A program made the position numbers and the translations under genes. From positions 186,001 through 250,000 of the forward strand of contig NW_020555860.1 in the NCBI RefSeq assembly GCF_003254395.2: 64,000 nucleotides of DNA, given 5' to 3'. Source of the DNA: Apis mellifera (lineage: Eukaryota; Arthropoda; Insecta; Hymenoptera; Apidae). The notes beneath the pieces are model-generated. The model had not been told where the DNA came from. It searched no databases and was given only the letters and a program-made list of their open reading frames with translations. Positions 51,201 through 61,400 of this stretch are shown one piece after another. Numbering within the stretch: the first letter of the stretch is position 1; each line of letters starts with the position of its first letter.

Positions 51201-54200
51201 TAGCATATATTATATAATGTAATATATATAATATAATATAATGATATATATAATAAATGTACGTATATATATAAATATGAATATTGATGTGTAAATTAAT
51301 TTTGCACATTACTAATTCCATATTGGATGAAATTGGGATCTTTATATAATATTAATTGTATAACTATTAATGTTTATTTTATAAATTAATCAATATTACG
51401 TTGTTTCTCCGTTTGAATGTTAGGAATTAATGCATTAATACGAAGCTTTTTTATTATCTATTAAAGTTTTAGGTTTGTTTTTCGAAGATATACTACATTT
51501 AATAATACTTTTTAATTAATATATGTCTAATAATACCTGTAATTAAGAGAGGAAATTATTTAAATTTAATCACTATAAAATTGAAACAATAATTATTTCG
51601 TTATCTGTTTTAATCCAATGTATTTGGAATGATTTTGAGGTATGTTATCTGCTATTGTGAATTATTTAAAATGGTAATTGATATTTAGTTTTTTAATTAT
51701 TTTACTGATTCTATTTTTTATGTTTTTTTCGTTTAGAGATATGGATTATAATTAACATATGATTAACAATTACTTATAGTTTTATGCTATATTTATAGAG
51801 TTTTTTGGAACGATTGTATTTTTTTCTTAAATTTATTAATTATATTCAATTTAATTGATATTTTGTAAATAGATTATTTATCATATCTTTTACTGAATTT
51901 ATTACGATTTCTTATCCTATATTGATATTTTAATTATATTATTTTTCGATATTTATTTTTGTTGCGTCTAATATATTAATTGATATGTTTGTTGGAATGC
52001 TTGTATATATTGTTATAATATGATATGAATATTGTTATTCTCATCCAAAAAAGTTTCGAGTTTTCAAAAATGAATTGTAACATATCCTTTTATTATCTGT
52101 ATTAACAATAATTTGTTATTGTAACTCCTATGATTTTGAAATGACTGGAAAGTTGCTTATTTAATTCAGCAAAGTTATTTAAATTTATTATTTTATTAGA
52201 TTCCGGATTTTTTCCTGTATTTGGATTTATAATGGCTGTATCTGGAAAATCATTTTTTTTATAATATATTATTGCATCTTTTTCTTTTTTGAATATACAA
52301 TGTTTTATTTTTCCTATGTGAATATAAATGTGAATATGCACATTATTTATTATATATAATTTATTTAAAAAAATTTTTGATGCATCTTCAAAGTTTATAT
52401 AAATTTGTCTTCTAAAATTCATATCATGATTAGATCTTAATTTTTCAATCGTACATTTTAATTTGAAAGTCATTGTGATGTTATTTTTAAACAAATTTTT
52501 TTCAATTCAATTCGTTAGATATATAAAAAAATTATTTTTTGGAATGAAATAATGATCTTATTAAGATTTTAATTTTATTGCGATTCTTAATTATACATAA
52601 TTTGCAATAACAGTTAATTAAGAATTGAACGATTTACTATCAAAATAAAGTAACAATTGGAAATATAAATTGACTTGTTTTTGCTTTGATACAGACAATT
52701 AGTTATGATTTCAGTTATACTCTCAGCTATAATAATAGCTTTTTTGTTACAATTTATTATTACAACATATTATTAAATATTCATATTTATTCGTTATTAC
52801 TGTAGTATAAGATGATATTTTCATATTCATTATAAAATTATTTAATTTTAATCTTTGTGGAGAATAATTTAGTAATATGAAAGCTATACTATGTATTTTC
52901 GAATGAGATAAGCTCATATTTGTGATATTATATATTTATGCAATATCATATAATTTAAGTACTCGCAAATAATAATATAAACATATTAAATAGTCAATAC
53001 AAACTATTAAATTGTTTTAAGTTGTTCGCAGAATAAAGCAACAATTTTGATTACATAATATATGTTATTTTTAAAGTTTTGAAAAAACTTTGTTTAAAAT
53101 AGTTTTATAATATGATAATGAATAATCCTTTTTTATATTTTATATTATATATAAGTACAAAATTTTCAATAATCCCTAAAGAAGATTATTTAATAATTAT
53201 TTGATAAGAGCAAATATTTAATCATATAATTGTAGTAAATATTCAACATGATTGAAATCTCTTGTATTGATACAATGTCGGAATTGTTGGATCGCTATAA
53301 TTTATATTTGTTGATTTCTAAAATAATTTTATTATATCATAGTGACTTCTTCTTTATTTTATATTATAAAATTATTTTAAAAAAATATATTATCGAAACA
53401 CATTTACTCACATAATATATACTATATGAATAAAAAAAAATAGTAATTTATATATAATAGTATTTCATATTTCAATGCAAAAATAAAAACTTTTTTATTC
53501 TTACAGAACTTAATAATATATATTTAAAGTAAAATATCTCATCATAATACTCTGGAACATTAAAAAAAATATAAAATTATTATAATAAAAAATATAAAAT
53601 TAAAATGGATAACAAATAGATAAATAAAAATAAAAAATAAATACTACGTTAAAAATAATTTCTATATTATTCTTTCGTATATATATATATACAATTTTCT
53701 TTATTTTTGTAAAGAAAAATTTTTACAATTCTTCTTTTTTATGTTATAGCGTATGAAGAAAATTATTGCAAGATGTGAAGAAATAGATAATACTTTAGAA
53801 TCGTTTGGCGTTGAAAAAAATTATAAGAAAATTTTTTTCTTTGTTACACAATTATTAATTATATGGAGTATAGTGATGTTAAGCCTATTTGGATTAAATA
53901 TATATTGGTTCACATATGAAAATACATATCTCCTAATGTATATATCAATTACAATTATTTATTTGGGGATTCTTACTTTTATTATATTCATAAGGTAAAT
54001 TATATAAAGATAAAAATATTTATGAACTGAATATTAGCTAAATACAATATAATATTAACTAATAAACGAAATAATAAAAATAGATGTGATAATTTTCAGT
54101 TTCTTGTTATTATTAAATCGAAAAAAATTTTATAATTCTTATAAAAAAATTAAATATATAATTCATAAATATTTTTATGAATATTTTTATTCTTAAACTT

Positions 54201-54960
54201 AAATATTTATTTGTGTAAATTGTTTTATCTTTAATATTTTTAAATTTTTGTTAAGTATTTTAATAGATAAGTTGCATAAGATGAACGTGATTATAAAAGA
54301 AGTGTACGAGTTATCGAATATAAGTGATATTAAAATAAGATACAAAATGCAATCATACATTGCACATAAATTTATATTTATAATGGATTATTATAACAGA
54401 AAATATTTTACCGAGCATTTTCTCCAAATAATGAGGTATAATTAATAATTTCATAATAATATATATAAAATGTTTATTATTATCATCATTAATTTATTTT
54501 TTCTTATTTATCTATCGAAGGTATATCCATTTTGAGATTCTCAAAATTTCACGTGAACTTAACCAGGCTTATACTTATCAAATTTTATTAAACTTAATAA
54601 TGAATTTTACATTAATAACGTATTCATTTTATAACATATATTTCTCTTTTATAATATTAAAATCGACAGATTCGTTAACAAATAAAAATAATTTATTATT
54701 GTTATTGTGGATTTTCATATCTTCTTCAAAAATTATATTCCTAAATAATTATTGTAATAATTTCTATCAGGAGGTAAGAAAATTATTTTCTATTAGATAA
54801 TATAAAGTTATATAACTAAAATATATAAATATATAAATATAATAAAAAAACTACATAATATATAGATATGTGTAATCATGGTATTTTATAGGTAAAAATA
54901 ACCGCACATTTGCTTCAAGAATTAGAAATTTGCTATTTGGATAATTCTATTAAAGAAAAG
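45257..54960 (+). CDS. Gustatory receptor-like gene, copy C, last exons not found
   Basis: Seven-helix chemoreceptor of the insect Gr family, expected in the plasma membrane of sensory neurons. Exons: 45257-45263 (start ATG AAA G), 45577-45896, 53750-53994, 54256-54435, 54521-54773 and 54892-54960. All introns are GT/AG and phases match, giving 358 open codons without a stop. Recognisable parts: WTPKTQYATLIFLIAINEIF (first helix), helices near 54-66 and 88-107, ARCEEIDNTLESFGVEKNYK, helices near 138-188, KISRELNQAYTYQILLNLIM, two further helices in exon 5, and LLQELEICYLDNS at the end. This accounts for six membrane segments. The exons that carry QFSLQF...LKFIAGDYT and the TYLIILVQ helix in copy A were not located downstream. 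The gene may therefore be truncated, or its end may lie farther on. Intron 2 is about 7.85 kb. It is divergent from copy B. ACG replaces the upstream ATG used in copy A. The family assignment is firm; functionality is not. Confidence 0.75.
45910..48300. other. Intron of Gr copy C, first part
   Basis: AT-rich, with tandem-like stretches (for example ATTTTATATAATTGTATATAATATAAACAATATTTTATAATTT-type sequence twice, near 46,098 and 46,172). No exon was recognised. Confidence 0.5.
48300..48730. other. GC-richer island with a strong hairpin, inside Gr copy C intron 2
   Basis: A conspicuously complex stretch in otherwise AT-only DNA. GGCATGGCTG (48,447-48,456) and CAGCCATGCC (48,495-48,504) form a perfect 10-bp stem around a 38-nt loop. 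ATCAGGGGGCTGG and GTAACCCCTCAGG lie downstream. There is no long open frame on either strand. It is compatible with a structured non-coding RNA, a conserved regulatory element or a transposon remnant; none could be confirmed. Confidence 0.45.
49125..49225 (+). repeat. Second copy of the dispersed element at 38,205-38,330
   Basis: Same orientation and roughly 70-80% alike by eye over about 60-100 bp, including AATAATTATTAC(A/G)AAGTTTGCT. The minus-strand reading contains stops. Confidence 0.5.
49292..49327 (+). repeat. Four tandem 9-bp repeats
   Basis: CAGTTCTCG, CAGTTCTAG, CAGTTTTCG and AAGTTCTCG follow one another without gaps. This is short slippage repeat DNA in an intron. Confidence 0.9.
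49330..52100. other. Intron of Gr copy C, middle part
   Basis: AT-rich DNA with an ATATAATATA-rich tract at about 51,175-51,260. No gene or exon was recognised. Confidence 0.5.
52102..52494 (-). CDS. Hypothetical 130-residue open frame, unrecognised
   Basis: One of the longest uninterrupted frames in the window apart from the transposase, antisense to intron 2 of Gr copy C. The predicted protein is basic, with no signal peptide or membrane helix. It has a more varied composition than the chance frames around it, including charged stretches (KLRSNHDMNFRRQIYINFED) and a Pro/Asn/Gly segment (FPDTAIINPNTGKNPESN). I do not recognise the family. No splice partners, poly(A) signal or homologous copy in this window were identified. 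It could be a retrocopy fragment, part of an unrecognised transposon, or chance. Confidence 0.25.
   Translation of the reverse strand: MFKNNITMTFKLKCTIEKLRSNHDMNFRRQIYINFEDASKIFLNKLYIINNVHIHIYIHIGKIKHCIFKKEKDAIIYYKKNDFPDTAIINPNTGKNPESNKIINLNNFAELNKQLSSHFKIIGVTITNYC
52500..53745. other. Intron of Gr copy C, last part
   Basis: AT-rich, ending in a pyrimidine-rich tract and ATAG acceptor at 53,748-53,749. No other feature was recognised. Confidence 0.5.
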
Positions 54961-56915
54961 GTAAGATTTACATTTATAATATAATATAATAATTAAATTT
55001 AAATCTATTATAATATAATATATCTATTATGATTTAATTTTGTTAAAAATATTAAAAAAATATTAAAGTTACTAAATCTAATATATATGTTTTTTTATTT
55101 TTTTATGTTATTATAAATCATAGATAACACAAAAACTTGTTTCAATTTTATAAAGATCATATTTAAATAATTGATCAGATAATATAATAAATGTCCAATA
55201 GTTGATTGGAATATTTGCATTAACTTACATATATATTTTAATAGAAATGCATTCTTTTAGTAGCAATAGGTATTTTGTATAATTACAATACATTACGATA
55301 GTACATTTTTTCATTGGTAATTTGAATATTTTGCTCATGAATCGTTTGTTTACATAATAACATAAATGTATATTTATTTTAACTTATTATAAAATAATAT
55401 TATTCGGAAATGAGTAACAGCAATTTTGAAATAAGTATATTTCTTACTCTATTGCATTGTTCACTTCTTATTTGAAATCAGTTGTAAAGATATAGATCAG
55501 AAAACAAATGAGAAGTCTACGAAAATCGTGAATCTTTATTCACGACTTGAAAAGACGCAAGAAAAAAAATAAGAATAAGATTATATATTATAATATTCTT
55601 TAAAATAACATTATTGTTTAGCCAGTCATTTTATGATTTGGTCTTTTTTAAGTACTCTTTTATATTTTATGTTTTTTCCTATTCTATTCAAAAAACAAAA
55701 GTAAGCTAAATAGAATATCTGATTCGTATTAAACATTTTTTTGTACAATATTATGATTATTTCGATATAATTTATTTGTGATATTTTAATGATATTTAAA
55801 CAATTGAAAATTATTATTTATTATTGCTGTTGTATTAATTAAACGAGCCGTATAATTATGAATAGAAGAGAAAATATATAAGATAGAATTATGGGATAAA
55901 AAAATCAAGAGAAAGAATTTAAAGAATTGTAATATGTAATATATATTACAAAAATATTACAAGTTTATTACAGAATTTCTAATTGTTTTAATTTTTCTAA
56001 ATGAATATAAAATTCGAACACGAATTTGGATAATAATAATATATATATATATAATATAATAACGATATATATAATAATACAATATTACTTCTGAGAACAA
56101 TATGAAATTGCTTTTGAAAGCTTATGAAATTATGTTAAGGCATTAATAAAAAAATTTTATTAATATAAAATTTTTTCAAACCATAATAGATAACATCAAA
56201 TATAATAAAAAATATATCATAATTAGGCAAACAATTTATTTTATTTTACAGTAACGCAAAATTTATCATCATATATGTAATTGTGTTCTTACAATATGCA
56301 AATTTTGACTTGCACAATCATAATAAGTTCATAATTAGTGATTGTAATATATTATAACTATAATATAACATAATAAAAAAATTAAAATCTTTTTAATTAT
56401 ATTATTATTTACGTATTTCATATTTTCTACCAATTTGTTATTTTACCTGTTTTTATTAATCAGCCAAAAACACTAACAAATTTTTATTAATATATTAAAA
56501 TTATTATTATGATAATATAATAAACTCATCTTTTCTGTTTCTTTAAAAGTTAATTATAATAAGTTAAAAATAAACTAAAGTAAATTTCATTAAATAAGAA
56601 TGCTTAAAAATTTTTCATTATAATTATTCATTAAATAAAAAAAAGATAATTGTTTGTTGCTATAAATAAACATTTCAATTATATATAAAATATATATAAA
56701 ATATAAAAATTTATATTTCGTTATATTTCATTGAGTTTAAAAATGTTTCTCAGTAATTGTTCATCAGAATTAAAAGATATTTAATCCCTTTTTTTTTTAA
56801 TATTTTTCTTTTGTTTTTTTTATTTTATTTGAATGCATTTAATATTTCCATTTTGATCAAATAAATAAAATAAATAAAATAAAATAAAACAACTCTATAT
56901 ATTTAGAAAATTTTT
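54961..56915. other. DNA downstream of the last identified Gr copy C exon
   Basis: Begins with a good GTAAGA donor, so transcription was meant to continue into further exons. No homologue of copy A exon 7 or 8 could be found here by eye. The rest is AT-rich. Confidence 0.5.
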
Positions 56916-56917
56916 CT

Positions 56918-58460
56918 TTAATATTGAAAAATTGTTATCTTCGATAACAGTTTCGTTAATAAATCTGTCTTCTGTTTCTCTGAGACGACATGTTGCAGAA
57001 TAAAAATCTCAGCATCGTATTTTTTCTTTATATATGTATATAAAATTATATCAATATATTTAGTCTTTTGATAGAATTCTATAAATCTAATAGCATTTTG
57101 ATTATCAATAAAATTACTAAGATCAATATTCAAAAGATTATAAAACTTTTTATTTATTATTAGTTTAAATCACTTTATAATTTGAAAAGCAACAAAGTAC
57201 TATGTCTTTATTGTAGATAATGTCATGGTTTTTTATTTTTTAATACCATTACAATTAATTGAAAACTTCACTAATTCAGTTCAAGATTTTTAGGTTTCTA
57301 GTTCTCTAGTATAATTTTCATTACTAAATGCCTAATAAAACCTCATTTCTTGATTATGTTTTTTCCTTTTATATATAAATATTTGAGAATTCGTTTTATA
57401 ACATTCAATAAATTTTCAAAAGATTTTTTACATATATTGTTCTGCATGATTTATTGTAAATATAATATCGGATTTTGTTTTAATAGATAAATATAAGCTG
57501 TTCACTCATGATATGATAGCTTTGATAAAATTCTTGATGAAAAAAATCGAATCATTCCTGTTATTATGTTATTCTTTTTGTAAATCCAGAAAATAGTTAA
57601 ATTTACTAATCTTGATAATCAAAATTTTGAGTTTTTTCAAAAATTCTAAAATTTCTTCTCTTTACTTGCAATTATCATTAAAATGTATGATTAGAATAAC
57701 TTGCAAATTTTTGTTTGAATTCGTAAATACATAAACTTGGAAGTTTTTTTAAATTAAATTTTTCAAGTTAAAATACTTTTAACGCATTCGATCTAATATT
57801 TTGAAGCTGTTATGTTTTGAAGTACATATACACTATGATTTAATTTGCAAACATGATGCGTTTCTAAAACATAAATTGTTTTATATAAACTATTTGTTAA
57901 ATTTATATTAACTATTTTGTTAAGTTTAATAATAATGGAATACTGTTTTTATATCATATTTTATATCATTTATATCATCATGATGCAGTATCATTTTCTT
58001 AGATATTGTAACTGCAAGAATTGCTTTAATAAAATCGAATAATTGAGAATTTGATAATAATCTATTTTATGTTTTTTTAAAATGTAAATCACCGATCTAA
58101 CTTTATATTAGTTTAATTTTAAATATTGATATATTTTGTATCAATAACATTTCTATTTTTTAGAGTTCAATCAATGATTCATTCTGGTGCTGCAAAGAAT
58201 CTCATTATTCATAATTTATGTCTACTTATTTGGTACATTTAAAAGTTTTTTCAGATTTAAAATTTAAAAATTATCCTAATGTTACTTTTTTAACAAAATT
58301 AATATATCGTTTCATTAGATACTTCAATTTTCTTCGCGTAGTTATAATGTTCATCGATTGAATCCTATTTTTTATAAAGTATGTTCATCTTAGTTTATCT
58401 TGAATTATTAGTTATTAGTTTTATCTTGAACTTGATTTTCATTATTTAGAGTATATTACA
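56918..58460 (-). mobile_element. Decayed Copia-type retrotransposon (reverse transcriptase to RNase H)
   Basis: The clearest part is a 71-codon open frame at 56,918-57,133 on the minus strand. It contains FIDNQNAIRFIEF, TKYIDIILYTYIK and SEKQKTDLLTKLL, which are the DNQxAI, TKHIDI and ADxLTKxL landmarks at the end of Copia RNase H. Upstream on the same strand (higher coordinates) are shifted fragments resembling reverse transcriptase: VCKLNHSVYVLQN (for CKLNKAIYGLKQ) and NLLNVIKRILKYL (for LKRxLRYLKGT). Many stops and frameshifts are present. No LTRs were recognised. It is distinct from the relic at 42,445. Confidence 0.72.
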
Positions 58461-58469
58461 GTTTTTTTT

Positions 58470-61400
58470 ATTAAACATGCACAAGTTCAATATTTTGCAA
58501 TTTAATCTTTTAAAATTTTTCAAAACAATATACATATATATAATCGAATTTGTACTTTACTCCACTTTACTCTACTTTTATTATTTTACTATTACTATTT
58601 ATACTCTACTTTTACTAAAAAAATTTTAGTAAACATATATCTTCACATATATCTTGCTCGATAAATTTATAACTTAGTTATATTTATTTTAATATCGGAT
58701 TTTAAATTAAATAATACAAAAATATATTTTAGAGGAACTTTTTTTCTTTTTTAAATTTATTTCTCATTCTTTCATTTTATTTAATCAATGTATTATCAAA
58801 TAACTTACGTGCAATCTCATCAATAATAGTTATGATAGACATTGATATAAAATTATGTTTGTTGTCACTATCAAAGCAATATTGTCGATAGAGTATCTAA
58901 CGTTACTAATATATTATTTTAATAATAACAATAGATATATCAAAAAATGGCATCGATATTTCTTTCTTAGTTATGAATATATAATGATAATCTTTATCAA
59001 TGCTATTAACTAAAAATTAACTAAGTTCTAACATATTAAAAATAATAATGAATGTATTAAAGTTAAGATGCAAAAACAAGTCTATGCTTATTACATATTT
59101 CATATACCATCTAATAATATTATAGAGAATTTTAATAAGTATTGTATATAAGAGAAAGAAAAAGAAAGAGAGATCTAGTATTTTTGTAATTAAGTTAAGC
59201 CAATTATAAATATTTTTTTATTAATTTTTTCTCAAATAGCTATCATTTTTTTGACTGAAACAATTGGATAAAAAATATCCAATAAATAGTTCGATTTTAT
59301 ATCGAAAAATATATAAAATATTTATATTCAAAATAAGATGATATATTTTTATATTTATAGTTTTATTATATTTATATTAATTTTATATTATATTTTTATA
59401 TTATATTTATATTAATTTATTATATTAGTTTCATGCTGCAACTGAATAAATTAATTAATTAAAATATAATTTATAATACATTCAATGCTATGATTAAAAT
59501 TATGATATTTAGTTATAGTGAATTTTTTCATTTTAAAAAATTTTTCGATTTCTTTATTTATTGAATGTTGAAAAGATCATATTTCTCATTATTTTTGATA
59601 TTCAATTCAAATTTTTCTGTTCTAGCTTATTCTAGCTTTTGAGGTTTTGCGATAGCAAAAATATGTTTCTCTGTTTTAGTCACAGTAGTGTGATATCATA
59701 GACGTGAGTATAAATTTTTGCAATTCGCAATATATAAAATCTGCTCCTATAAATATATATGTAATATATGTATTAATATTCGACTTTTTATAAATCATGA
59801 TAATTTTGATCACAATCCTAAAAAAAATGGGATATTGGAATTGATATACGTGACTATATTTGTGAGGTATTAAATAAATATTTATTTTATAATATGAATT
59901 TTATAAAATGTATTCTAAAATATTAGTATCCATAATTATTATTATTAATAGGATGGGTAAGTTTTATTGTAAAAATTTAGTACAAAGATGTATGAGTTCT
60001 ATTGTTTTTTATTTTTTTTATCAAAAAAATTATCAAATAAATGACATAGTATAAGTTTTATATTATCAATTATTAAGGTTGCAATAATTTTCTTTATTTT
60101 ATTTAATCTTTTATATGAAGTAATATAAAAAAAAAATTCACAAAAAATGTTTATTATTATTAAATTATGATTTAATTATAATAAAAAATTAATAAAAAAT
60201 TATAATAAAAAATTATATAATAATATATTTATATATATATTATGTGCACTATTTAAAAATAATATAAGAATGCATATCAAAAATATAATTTTATAATTAT
60301 AAAATAGTAGAAAAATAATATTAAAAGAAAAATATTAATTTTGCTATATTTATTGTATAGCGCAATAAAAATTATCAAATGAATGTTTAATAAGATATTA
60401 AAAATTATTTATCATTGGAAAATGTTTTTATCGGGGAAGATTAGTTAAAAAAATAATGAATCGATAAACGAACGATAACAAAAAAATAACGAATTATCAT
60501 ATTGATAATAAAATTTTTATAATCAATTTTTATATTACACTACATAATATACGTATAAATAAATTATCTTGGAATAAATAAATAAAAATCTTGGAAAAAT
60601 TCACAAATGTATCATTCTTTTAGAGAAAATGTTAAAGTTTTATAATTAAGTTGTATAATTCATTTTATAAAATATAAATAATATTATATTATAATAATAA
60701 TATTATTATTATAAATATTTTATAAAATAAATTATAAAATAATATTATATTATAATAATAATAATAATAATATAAATATTTTATATATATTATTCTATAA
60801 ATATTATTCTATAAATAAACACTTTATAAAAAAATTTTTATAAAAAAAATATATTTTTATAAAATTTTTATAAAATATACAAAATGATTTTTTTTATTTA
60901 ATATTTATTTACAAAATAACTTTTTACAGAATTTTAAAGTCTACATTAAATATATGCTAATCCAAAAAAAAAAAAAAAATTTTTTAAGTTCATAAAATAT
61001 ACTAAAAATTACTTCTTTCAAAAATGATCTTCAAATCGTATGTAATTAATTTTTTATGTAATTCTTAATAGTTGGTAAAATTTGAAGTTCAAATTATATC
61101 TAAAATATTATGGGTTTCATCACAATTTATTTAACATTCAATAAATAATTATAATTATTTAATCAAACAATTGATATTTATATAATCGAAGGCAATTCGA
61201 TAAGTAACATTACATTTATATATCATAATAATATATGTTATATAATAATATTTAATATACAATAATATATAAGATATAAAGATTATTTTATTTATGCCTT
61301 AATTATGAAATTGATTTCTCTGATAAAATATTCTCTGATATTTTAATTTAATATGATTTTGAAACTGCTCTCCAATTATTAAAAATCATATCGCTTTTCA

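Noticed and set aside
56245..56370. Possible last exon of Gr copy C (AG acceptor, then NAKFIIIYVIVFLQYANFDL)
   Set aside because: It looks like a C-terminal helix, but splice phase does not fit copy A exons 7-8 and the DNA is not similar to them; exon 7 would also be missing.
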